Assembly: GCA_947587565.1 (NCBI GenBank)
Contig: CANPYA010000009.1
Coordinates: 1-20,594, forward strand
DNA: 20,594 nt
Source of the DNA: an uncultured Bacilli bacterium
Lineage (GTDB): Bacteria > Bacillota_I > Bacilli_A > RF39 > UBA660
Direction of reading: 5' to 3'
Under the pieces are notes generated by a model that worked only from the letters and a program-made list of their open reading frames with translations, was not told the origin of the DNA and did not search any database. Of this stretch, positions 5,301 through 13,187 are shown in pieces (positions within the stretch are counted from its first letter, which is position 1; every line of letters starts with the position of its first letter). A program made the position numbers and the translations under genes.

Positions 5301-7435
5301 TTAAATTGAAAGATGAAGAAATAAGTTTTGCTTCTTTATATGCGACATTGAATAAGATGTATCCAGAAAGTATTGAAAAAATTGAAGAAGCGTATAATTA
5401 TGCTTTAGAAGAACATCAAGGTTTAAAAAGATTAACAGGTGATGATTTTATAACCCATCCTTTACATGTAACAAAGATATTAATGAATTTAAATGTTGAT
5501 GATGTAACAATTATATCGTCCCTTTTACATGAAGTATTAAATAATGGAGTCAATGCAACTAAAGAAATCTTAGAAGAAAAATTTGGTAGTGAAGTAGCGT
5601 TAATTGTCGATAGTGTTTCAAAAATAAATAAATTAGAATTAGTTGATGAAACGGAAAATTCGGCGATATATTTAAGAAAAGTTTTAGTTGGTTTAGCAGA
5701 AGATCCAAGAGTACTTTATATTAAACTTGCCGATCGTCTTCATAATATGCGAACTAACTGGGCGGTTAAAGAAGAAAAGCAAAAGTTAAAAGCAAAAGAA
5801 ACTATGGCGGTTTTAGTACCTATTGCCCATCGTTTAGGTATTAATTCTATTAAAAGTGAATTAGAGGATATCTGCTTAAGAATATTAAAACCCGAAGTTT
5901 ATCAAGATATTTTAGAGAAGTTAAATAAAACAACTTTAGAATTAAATGATAACTTACAAGAGATGAAAGAAGATTTATCGCATCTTTTAAATGAAAATGG
6001 GATAACACATGAAATAAAGGGCAGGGTTAAAAGTGTTTATTCTTTATATAATAAACTTAATAATGGTAAAAAATGGAGCGATATCTATGATCTTCTCGCT
6101 CTAAGAATATTCGTAAATAGTGAAGCGGATTGTTATACCGTTATTGGTCTAATTCATTCTAAATATCGGCCTGTTCCTAAAAGATTTAAAGATTATATAG
6201 CGAATCCTAAAGAAAATATGTATCAAAGTTTACATACAACGGTATTTGGCTCTGATGGCGAGGTTTATGAAGTCCAAGTGCGAACTTATGAAATGGATGA
6301 AATCGCTGAAAAAGGTATCGCTTCCCATTGGTCATATAAAGAAAAAGGAACTAAAAAAGTCCAAGCCATTATGGAACAAAAGCTCGAAATGTTTCGGAAT
6401 ATCATTGAAACCAATAGTGAAGAAAGTGACTTATCTTTTGAAAAGAATGTCAATAATGATTTACTTGGCGAATTAATTTATGTCTTTACGCCTAAAGGGG
6501 ATGTTATTGAACTACCTAAAGGAGCAACTCCCGTTGATTTTGCTTACCGTATTCATAGTGGGGTTGGTGATACTACTGTCGGGGCCATTGTTAATGATAA
6601 TATTGTCCCTTTATCTCATGAACTTGAAAATAATGATATTGTTAAAGTCATTACCAATAATAGTGCCACACCGAATGCCGATTGGTTAAATTTTGTTAAA
6701 ACAGCCCAAGCCAAAAATAAAATTAAAGCTTACTTTAGTAAAAAAGACCGTGAAGAATATATTCAAAAAGGTAAAAATATTTTAGAAAAAGAAATTCGAA
6801 AAAGAAAGTTAAGTATCAGTGATGTTTTAAGTGAAGAAAACTTAGCCAAGATTTTAAAAGATTTAAAAATGGATTCAGTTGAAGATTTATATTTATCGAT
6901 TGGTTCACTTCGTTATACCGCGGGTTATATCATTAATTTAACTACGGAAGATAAACAAAATGTCGAAGATATTTTAATTGAAAAATTAAAACCAAGAATG
7001 ACTTTAAATAATCAAAAAGATGATATTATTGTTGATGGTAATACAAATATTATGTATAGTTTAGCCAAATGTTGTCATCCCGTTAAAGGTGATGATATTG
7101 TGGGATTCATTACGAAAGGTGAAGGGGTATCAGTGCATAAAAAAGATTGCTCCAATACCAAAACTAATCCGGAAAGATTAATTAAAGTTGAATGGAATCC
7201 TAATACCGATAATACTTATTTTACGAATATTGAAGTCTTAGTTAAAAATGGTAACTTCTTAATGGATTTAATCACTGAATCAACTAAAGAAAAAATAATT
7301 ATTTCGGAAATCAAAAATAAAGAAGTAAATGATGGTACTATTTGTAGTATTTTAATTAAAGTTAAAGATAAAGAAGAATTAGAACATTTTAAAAATAATT
7401 TAGCCAAATATAAGAATGTTGAGGTTTTAAATTAA
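5297..7435 (+). CDS. rel: RelA/SpoT-family (p)ppGpp synthetase with degenerate hydrolase motif
   Basis: The 712-residue long RSH protein has the usual order: HD hydrolase (about 30-190), synthetase (about 235-345), TGS (394-455), a Cys-Cys...His...Cys motif (Cys592, Cys593, His614, Cys618) and an ACT-like C-terminus (641-710). The synthetase is intact: Asp265 in YDLLALR, RFKDYIANPKENMYQSLHT (296-314), Glu325 in EVQVRT. In the HD domain His54 and DRLHNMRT (146-153) remain, but the essential HDxxED is HEVLNN (78-83). It therefore probably makes (p)ppGpp but may not degrade it. The GTG start at 5297 overlaps the comN stop (GTGA) and has no strong SD; a TTG at 5306 is an alternative. The stop overlaps the dtd ATG (TAATG). 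Confidence 0.95.
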   Translation: MIKLKDEEISFASLYATLNKMYPESIEKIEEAYNYALEEHQGLKRLTGDDFITHPLHVTKILMNLNVDDVTIISSLLHEVLNNGVNATKEILEEKFGSEVALIVDSVSKINKLELVDETENSAIYLRKVLVGLAEDPRVLYIKLADRLHNMRTNWAVKEEKQKLKAKETMAVLVPIAHRLGINSIKSELEDICLRILKPEVYQDILEKLNKTTLELNDNLQEMKEDLSHLLNENGITHEIKGRVKSVYSLYNKLNNGKKWSDIYDLLALRIFVNSEADCYTVIGLIHSKYRPVPKRFKDYIANPKENMYQSLHTTVFGSDGEVYEVQVRTYEMDEIAEKGIASHWSYKEKGTKKVQAIMEQKLEMFRNIIETNSEESDLSFEKNVNNDLLGELIYVFTPKGDVIELPKGATPVDFAYRIHSGVGDTTVGAIVNDNIVPLSHELENNDIVKVITNNSATPNADWLNFVKTAQAKNKIKAYFSKKDREEYIQKGKNILEKEIRKRKLSISDVLSEENLAKILKDLKMDSVEDLYLSIGSLRYTAGYIINLTTEDKQNVEDILIEKLKPRMTLNNQKDDIIVDGNTNIMYSLAKCCHPVKGDDIVGFITKGEGVSVHKKDCSNTKTNPERLIKVEWNPNTDNTYFTNIEVLVKNGNFLMDLITESTKEKIIISEIKNKEVNDGTICSILIKVKDKEELEHFKNNLAKYKNVEVLN

Positions 7436-7878
7436 TGAAAGTTGTTGTTCAAAGAAGTAATTATAGTAATGTCGTAATTGATAATAAAGTCTATAATGAA
7501 ATAGATAAAGGATTAGTAGTTTTAGTTTGTTTTACCGAAGGTGATACTTTAGATGACATAAATTATATCGTTAAAAAAATTGTTAATCTTAGGATTTTTG
7601 ATGATGAAAATGGGGTTATGAATAAAAGTATTTTAGATGTTGGCGGAAGTATTCTTTCTATTAGTCAATTTACTTTATATGCTGTCACAAGTAAAGGTAA
7701 TCGTCCTAGTTATAATTTAGCCATGAATGGTAGTGAGGCCACTAAGTTATATGACTTATTTAATAATAAGTTAAATGAACAAGTTAAAACCTATCCCGGT
7801 ATCTTTGGAGCTGATATGACTTTACATATTGAAAATGCTGGTCCCATAACTATTATTATTGATAGCAAAGAAAGATAA
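7435..7878 (+). CDS. dtd: D-aminoacyl-tRNA deacylase
   Basis: Dtd hydrolyses D-amino acids (and achiral glycine) from mischarged tRNAs. The 147-residue product is of normal size. The catalytic SQFT motif lies at residues 77-80 with the following KGNRPSY. The second family motif (usually NxGPVT, with the cis-proline that gives chiral selectivity) is NAGPIT at 134-139. The start ATG shares a base with the rel stop codon, so the gene is the third of a tightly coupled comN-rel-dtd operon. The rel-dtd pairing is widespread in Firmicutes. Confidence 0.96.
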   Translation: MKVVVQRSNYSNVVIDNKVYNEIDKGLVVLVCFTEGDTLDDINYIVKKIVNLRIFDDENGVMNKSILDVGGSILSISQFTLYAVTSKGNRPSYNLAMNGSEATKLYDLFNNKLNEQVKTYPGIFGADMTLHIENAGPITIIIDSKER

Positions 7879-7887
7879 AAATATCTT
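7872..7887 (+). terminator. Weak hairpin at the end of the comN-rel-dtd operon
   Basis: AAGATA (7872-7877) pairs with TATCTT (7882-7887) around an AAAA loop and covers the dtd stop. Only an interrupted T-rich tract follows, so termination may be inefficient. Confidence 0.3.
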
Positions 7888-7909
7888 ACTTATTTCTTAA
7901 TTATTTCTC

Positions 7910-7938
7910 TTGCAATTAAGTCTTAAATAATCTATAAT
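7910..7938 (+). promoter_or_regulatory. Promoter of the sigma-factor gene
   Basis: TTGCAA (7910-7915), 17 bp, perfect TATAAT (7933-7938); +1 near 7945, about 18 nt before the ATG. It looks like a housekeeping promoter. Confidence 0.7.
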
Positions 7939-7962
7939 ATTTGACAATTGAGGAGAAATTCT

Positions 7963-10353
7963 ATGTGGGAGAAAGCGAAAGATATAATTAAAAATTATGC
8001 TGAAGAAGCCAAAAATATTTATAATGCTTATAAATTACAAATAACACAAAAAGAATTTAATGATATTAATATTGCAACAATTAATACTTTTTCGAATGTC
8101 GAAGAATTAAAAGCATCTTATTTACCTAAGTTAGAGCAAAATATTGCTGCCTTTATTGATGAGCGAAACACTGTTTATTATCAAGATATAACCAATTATA
8201 TTAATGAACACATTAGTGATAATTTTACTTATAGTAAAACTTTAGAATTTTTAACTAATTTAACTAAATTTATTCGCCATAAAGAAATGAATATTGATAT
8301 TGATTTATGCTTTAAATTAATTGAAAATAATACTTATTTAGAACAATCTCTTAAATTAATTATCGATAAAAATTATAACTTTTTAATTAAAAATAATTTA
8401 GAGTTATTTAGTGATAATGAATTAATGCAATTATTTGTTTATGCTTATTGTAATTTACATAATATTTTAAGTAATAGTGACAATTATCAAATAAATAAAC
8501 AAGATGTTTATGAAGAATTAGAAGAGAATGAATCTTATGAAATAGATAGTTTAAGATTATTATTTAGAGATGTTTTATCTAAGACAATTCCGACACCAGA
8601 AGAACATAAAATGTTATTTAAAAAATTACAAAATGAAACTGATGTCAAGAAAAAGATTTTAATTAGAAATGAAATTGTTGAAAGGAATTTACGCTTAGTT
8701 TTAAAAATTGCTAAAGGTTATTGTAATCGAGGCCTAGATTATTTAGAATTATTTCAAGAAGGTAGTATTGGTTTAATTAAAGCTACATACAAATATGATT
8801 ATCAAAAAGGTTATCAATTTTCAACTTACGCTACTTACTGGGTAAGATGTTATGTATCAAGAGCAATTGGAGAATATAGTCGTACGATTAAATTGCCCTT
8901 TCATTTACTAGCTACTTTAGGAAATTTCTATCGGGAAGAAGAAAAATTAACTATGCAATTAGGACGTATACCAAGTAATCAAGAACTTGTCGATCATTTA
9001 GGAATATCTCTTGATAAGGTTCGTGAATATAAAGATTTAGCTCAAGTTTCGAAAAGTTTAGATGAAGTCGTTACTGATGATGGTGATACAGATTTAGCCG
9101 ATTTAATTGCGGATGAAAATGTTAAAATGCCTAATCTAGCAGCGATTGATTTACAACGTTTAATTGATAATACCCCAAATCTTGATGATAAAGAAATTAA
9201 TGTATTATATTTACGTTATGGCGTTAAAGATGGCAAAGAAAGAACTTTACAAGAGATTGGTGAAATGTATCATGTTACAAGAGAGCGAATTAGACAAATT
9301 GAATTTAAAGCTCTATCTAAACTGCGGAAAACAGCTCAAAATAGAGTTAATAAATTATTTCAAAAGGAAGCAGTTAAAAAAGAACAAAAGGAACAATATC
9401 TTGCATTCCCTCATGAATATTTAGAAAGAATCTTTAAAGTTCCAAGAGAAGTTTTAGAATATGGTATTGAAAAATTAACTATTGCGGAACAACAAATATT
9501 ACAAACTATGTTTGGACCTCTTTATAATGAGAGATTTTCTGAAAAAAGAGTAATTAATAATTATTATTTTTCTAAATTTAATTTAGTTATTGATAAGTTA
9601 AGAGATATTTTTAAAGATGTTACTTTATATGAAGTTTTAGGAGTATCAAAAGATAAAACTCATGATGCTTTAAATAATTTAGAAAAAGTAGAACAAGAAA
9701 TTGTTTATACCATTTGGGATAAGGAAACTTTACAATATATTACTGATAATTATAATTATGTTAATGCTGTTTATTTTAATATTTTTAATAAATTAAATTA
9801 TCAATTATTAGATGTTCAAAATAAGCAAGCTATTTCTTTAGAAGAACTTCTTCGAGTAGTAAATTTAAGTACTAATGAAAAAGAAATATTTAATTTAAAA
9901 TATGGTTTAAGAGATGGTAGTTTAAAAACTGTAGAAGAAATAAGGGAACTTTTACATATTAAAGATGTAACATCTGGGGAAAATAGTGGAATTAATAAAA
10001 TTAGAAAATTTTTACAAGAACATACTTATACTTCTTTAGTTGTCAATAATTCAGCTTTACAAATGTTAAATATTAAATTATTTAATAATGTAGATAAAAC
10101 TTTGGCAGAAGAAATATGTGAATTTATAAAAAATGCTCGGCGTTATTTAAATCTTGAGAATTATAGTGATAAAGAAATTAGTATCTTTTACTTGAGTGTG
10201 TTTAAAGATATATATGTTGGTTATATTTCTAAATTATTTTCTATTAAGATTTGTGATATAAATACTTTAGTAAAGGGTATTTTATCAGAAAATAATTTGA
10301 ATTTGGATAAATCTCAATTAGAAGGTATAAAATTAAAATTGAAAAAACATTGA
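7963..10353 (+). CDS. Sigma70-family factor with multiplied region-4-like C-terminal extension (796 aa)
   Basis: The core is a group 1/2-like sigma70. Region 1.2-like sequence is at about 195-228; region 2 has NLRLVLKIAKGYCNRGLDYL and LFQEGSIGLIKA (242-275), then QFSTYATYWVRCYVSRAIGE; region 3 starts about 312 (GRIPSNQEL at 334-342); region 4 is at 406-460 with YLRYGVKDG and the HTH TLQEIGEMYHVTRERIRQIE. Typical factors end there. Here about 330 more residues follow, with segments resembling degenerate region 4: about 505-550, 573-615, 635-686 (EKEIFNLKYGLRDGSLKTVE, clearest) and 734-776. Residues 1-190 match nothing I recognise. Start: the ATG at 7963 follows GAGGAGA (7949-7955); the in-frame TTG at 7948 overlaps that SD and is rejected. 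The TGA stop overlaps the -35 of the next gene. Whether it is the main or an alternative sigma is undecided. Confidence 0.88.
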   Translation: MWEKAKDIIKNYAEEAKNIYNAYKLQITQKEFNDINIATINTFSNVEELKASYLPKLEQNIAAFIDERNTVYYQDITNYINEHISDNFTYSKTLEFLTNLTKFIRHKEMNIDIDLCFKLIENNTYLEQSLKLIIDKNYNFLIKNNLELFSDNELMQLFVYAYCNLHNILSNSDNYQINKQDVYEELEENESYEIDSLRLLFRDVLSKTIPTPEEHKMLFKKLQNETDVKKKILIRNEIVERNLRLVLKIAKGYCNRGLDYLELFQEGSIGLIKATYKYDYQKGYQFSTYATYWVRCYVSRAIGEYSRTIKLPFHLLATLGNFYREEEKLTMQLGRIPSNQELVDHLGISLDKVREYKDLAQVSKSLDEVVTDDGDTDLADLIADENVKMPNLAAIDLQRLIDNTPNLDDKEINVLYLRYGVKDGKERTLQEIGEMYHVTRERIRQIEFKALSKLRKTAQNRVNKLFQKEAVKKEQKEQYLAFPHEYLERIFKVPREVLEYGIEKLTIAEQQILQTMFGPLYNERFSEKRVINNYYFSKFNLVIDKLRDIFKDVTLYEVLGVSKDKTHDALNNLEKVEQEIVYTIWDKETLQYITDNYNYVNAVYFNIFNKLNYQLLDVQNKQAISLEELLRVVNLSTNEKEIFNLKYGLRDGSLKTVEEIRELLHIKDVTSGENSGINKIRKFLQEHTYTSLVVNNSALQMLNIKLFNNVDKTLAEEICEFIKNARRYLNLENYSDKEISIFYLSVFKDIYVGYISKLFSIKICDINTLVKGILSENNLNLDKSQLEGIKLKLKKH

Positions 10354-10377
10354 CAATCGGGGGGGGTATTTTATAAT
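10350..10377 (+). promoter_or_regulatory. Promoter of surface protein 1 with G8 tract in the spacer (putatively phase-variable)
   Basis: TTGACA (10350-10355), a 16-bp spacer made of ATC, eight G and TATTT, then TATAAT (10372-10377). Predicted +1 about 10384 gives a 12-nt leader with AGGATAG. The -35 overlaps the stop codon of the sigma gene. Gain or loss of one G would change spacer length to 17 or 15 bp, the usual mechanism of promoter phase variation. Confidence 0.8.
10359..10366 (+). repeat. Poly-G(8) tract between -35 and -10
   Basis: Eight consecutive G in strongly AT-rich sequence. Apart from its counterpart at 13148-13155 I noticed no similar G or C run in the window. Confidence 0.95.
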
Positions 10378-10395
10378 AAAATCATAGGATAGAAG

Positions 10396-13125
10396 ATGTG
10401 TCTTATGATGAAGAAAAATAAAAATATACTGATAATTTTAGTTATAGGAATAGTACTAATAGTTAGTATATTTTTTTCGTTAAATAAAAAAGAATATCAT
10501 GAACTACCAAAAGTTAAAATAAAAGATGATATAAATAAAAGTGGTTTAGCAATAATGGTGGAAAAAGATTATCAAGCAGGTGAATATCAACAATCAAATA
10601 GTACAATATTTCCAACTGATGGTTATACATTAAATAGAATCAAAAGTGGATGCGTCGATAAAAATGGCAAAGATGTTGATGCCTTAACTTATAATGAAGA
10701 TAATAAAACGATAAACATAAAAACAAAACAAAGTGTCTATTGTTATCTTTATTATGATAATTTATTTAAAGGCTTAGGAACAGAAGAAGAACCATATCAA
10801 ATAAATTATATAGAAGATTTAGTAAGATTAAGTAATTCTGTAAATAAAGATTTAAATGTATATAAAGATAAAAATTTCAAATTAATGCGAGATTTAGACT
10901 TTAATGAAAATGCTAGCTATATGAAATATAATGATACTGGTTTTGGTGATATCAATGGTGTAAATAATATTGAAGGCATAAAAGAAGAACTCACTAACAA
11001 AGAAGGAATCGGATTTATGCCAATAGGATTTACCCAATATTTTGAAGGTAATTTTAATGGTAATAATAAAAGAATAGATAATTTATATGTACATAATAAA
11101 AATGATATTAATAAATATTATGGCTTTATTGCTTATTTAAATAATGGCAGTATTAAGAATATAACAATGAGTGGTGAAGTGTTAAGTGATGTTGAAGCTC
11201 CTTTAGGAGGAATAGTTAACAGAATAGCCAATAGTACTATGGATAATTGCGTTAATGAAATTAATATAACGAGTAATGGAAAACAATATGCCAATGGTGG
11301 ATTAATTAGTTGGTCAAGTGCTAATGCTACTATTACAAATAGTGTAAATAAAGGAAATGTTTCTAATGGCGGTTATACAGGAGGAATTATAGGGGGTAGT
11401 CAAGGAGGAACATTAACTCTTGATAATTGCCACAATGAAGGAGTTATTACAAATGAATTGGGAAATAGCACTGGTGGTTTAGTGGGAAGAGATAATGGAG
11501 ATAATGCTAAAACAATAATAAGAAATTCTTATAATGCAGGTGATGTAACTAATTCTTTGTATGTTGAAGGCGGATTAATAGGTCGAGTTTATGGAACAGT
11601 AGAAATATATAATAGTCGTAATACAGGAAAGATAAGTAATACTTTAGGAACTTACATTGGTGGATTAATTGGCCTTGGTGATAATACTTCAAAAATAATT
11701 ATTAATAATTCTTATAATGATAATAAAGTATCTTGTAATTCAGTAGAAGAAAAAGATATTATTTTAGGAGGATTGATTGGAACTACAGATGGACAATTAA
11801 ATATAACAAGTAGTTATAATTCAGGTACAATTGAAAATGAAAGAACAGATTATGCTGAAGGTTCTTTTGAAGGAAAAAATATAGTTGAAGGTGGATTAAT
11901 AGGTATATTAACTAATAAAGCTGAAAGTTATATAAATAATTCTTATAACACTGGTAATATTTCAAATAATCTTCATGCCGGAGGAATAATTGGTGATATA
12001 ATAATTGCTGTTACAGGAAAAGACTATATAATTAATTCCTATAATGTTGGAGATATTACGGGTAGTAGAAGTGCAGGAGGATTCTTTACCCATTATTCTC
12101 AAGGGGCGTTGTCAACTAAATATGTTGGTTTATATTATTTAAATAATGTTTATAATATAGGTATAGTATCTGGAAATGGTAATATTAAACAAAGTATTGG
12201 CTATTTTAATTATGAAACAGATAGAATTATTAGAAATGCTTATTATTTAGATAGTACTGCTAGTACTGGAACAAATTTGGCAAATGATTCTGAGTTAACT
12301 ATTAAAATGAATGAAACTGATATGAAAAATAAAACATTTGTTGATACTTTAAATAAAAATGCTCTTGAACTTAATAATGTCGGACTTGAAGCAATTGATG
12401 AAAATTTAAAGGAATACGAATTAGAAAAATGGGGATTAAAATATAAAGTTTATCCCGTATTAACAAAAAAAATAGAAGATTTAAGTGGTCGTGGTAATCA
12501 TGGCTTAAGTTATGCTGTAAAAGAAGATGTAGAAGGAATAACAACAAGTATTGATAGTACGCATTTAGGTTATATTGATGCTGGTTTATCTAATTATAAT
12601 TTTGGCAATAATTTTGCGATAGCATTAAAATTTAAAATTAATAAAATGCCATATTCCTCTAATGCTTTAATAGGTAATTGGGAAAGTGGCGGATTAGGCA
12701 TACTTATTAAAAATAATAATGGTGTTTATAATTTAATTGGTGGAGTATATACAGATAAACGGTATGATTTTGAAAAACCATATGATTTTAAATTAAATGA
12801 ATGGTATACAATGGTTTTAACATATGATGGAACACTTGCCAGTGATAATTTAAAAATATATATAAATGGAGTATTACATGATACAGTTAATGTAACAGGA
12901 ATTGTTAAAATACCAACTTATAATGTTCCAATTTTAATTGGAGCAGAACCAACTAGTACATATAATACAGATGGTCTAGCTTATAATAATGCTTATGCAA
13001 CTTATAAAGAAGCCTTAATATTTGATAGAGCATTAACGGAAGAACAAGACCATATAAGTACGAATTATAAAGATGATATTAATGTTACTAATCAAGAAGA
13101 ATTGTTAGTATGGTATAAATTTTAA
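10396..13125 (+). CDS. Membrane-anchored surface protein 1: GLUG-like repeats plus LamG-like domain
   Basis: A 909-residue predicted extracellular protein. A short basic N-terminus (MMKKNKN) and a hydrophobic segment (about 11-28) form an uncleaved signal anchor; no lipobox cysteine follows and no LPXTG was seen. Residues 47-121 carry a small domain with two cysteines (Cys86, Cys116), possibly a disulfide. From about 128 (GTEEEPYQINYIEDLVRLSN) the sequence has the lead-in typical of GLUG-repeat proteins, followed to about 625 by many 20-40-residue repeats of the type GGLIG...N..I.NSYN.G.I, likely a beta-solenoid. Residues 693-909 look like a LamG/concanavalin-like jellyroll (DLSGRGNHG, NEWYTMVLTYDG, LKIYINGVL, EALIFDRALTEEQ). 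Adhesion or glycan binding is likely but inferred. Start: ATG 10396 with AGGA 6 nt upstream; 10405 and 10408 are alternatives. Confidence 0.85.
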   Translation: MCLMMKKNKNILIILVIGIVLIVSIFFSLNKKEYHELPKVKIKDDINKSGLAIMVEKDYQAGEYQQSNSTIFPTDGYTLNRIKSGCVDKNGKDVDALTYNEDNKTINIKTKQSVYCYLYYDNLFKGLGTEEEPYQINYIEDLVRLSNSVNKDLNVYKDKNFKLMRDLDFNENASYMKYNDTGFGDINGVNNIEGIKEELTNKEGIGFMPIGFTQYFEGNFNGNNKRIDNLYVHNKNDINKYYGFIAYLNNGSIKNITMSGEVLSDVEAPLGGIVNRIANSTMDNCVNEINITSNGKQYANGGLISWSSANATITNSVNKGNVSNGGYTGGIIGGSQGGTLTLDNCHNEGVITNELGNSTGGLVGRDNGDNAKTIIRNSYNAGDVTNSLYVEGGLIGRVYGTVEIYNSRNTGKISNTLGTYIGGLIGLGDNTSKIIINNSYNDNKVSCNSVEEKDIILGGLIGTTDGQLNITSSYNSGTIENERTDYAEGSFEGKNIVEGGLIGILTNKAESYINNSYNTGNISNNLHAGGIIGDIIIAVTGKDYIINSYNVGDITGSRSAGGFFTHYSQGALSTKYVGLYYLNNVYNIGIVSGNGNIKQSIGYFNYETDRIIRNAYYLDSTASTGTNLANDSELTIKMNETDMKNKTFVDTLNKNALELNNVGLEAIDENLKEYELEKWGLKYKVYPVLTKKIEDLSGRGNHGLSYAVKEDVEGITTSIDSTHLGYIDAGLSNYNFGNNFAIALKFKINKMPYSSNALIGNWESGGLGILIKNNNGVYNLIGGVYTDKRYDFEKPYDFKLNEWYTMVLTYDGTLASDNLKIYINGVLHDTVNVTGIVKIPTYNVPILIGAEPTSTYNTDGLAYNNAYATYKEALIFDRALTEEQDHISTNYKDDINVTNQEELLVWYKF

Positions 13126-13141
13126 AAATTTGAAAAAAATG

Positions 13142-13169
13142 TTGACTGGGGGGGGTAATATTTTATAAT
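13142..13169 (+). promoter_or_regulatory. Promoter of surface protein 2 with G8 tract in the spacer (putatively phase-variable)
   Basis: TTGACT (13142-13147), a 16-bp spacer made of eight G and TAATATTT, then TATAAT (13164-13169), +1 about 13176. From TTTTATAAT to the ninth base past the second in-frame ATG the sequence is identical to that of the upstream copy. The flanks of the G run differ, yet total spacer length is again 16. No terminator was recognised between the two surface genes. Confidence 0.8.
13148..13155 (+). repeat. Poly-G(8) tract between -35 and -10
   Basis: Same length as the tract at 10359-10366, but abutting the -35 instead of lying 3 bp from it. Confidence 0.95.
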
Positions 13170-13187
13170 AAAATCATAGGATAGAAG

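Noticed and set aside
7948..7962. TTG start adding five residues to the sigma factor
   Set aside because: It overlaps the GAGGAGA Shine-Dalgarno that serves the ATG at 7963.
5297..10353. Mycoplasma genetic code (TGA as Trp)
   Set aside because: TGA ends comN and the sigma gene at natural protein ends, and Trp is encoded by TGG.
11200..12250. Repetitive coding sequence as a CRISPR array or DNA satellite
   Set aside because: The periodicity is at protein level (GGLIG/NSYNxG) with poorly conserved DNA and no constant repeat-spacer lengths.
13126..13141. AT-only inverted repeat AAATTT...AAATTT after surface gene 1 as a terminator
   Set aside because: The stem is weak, without G-C pairs, and no U-run follows.
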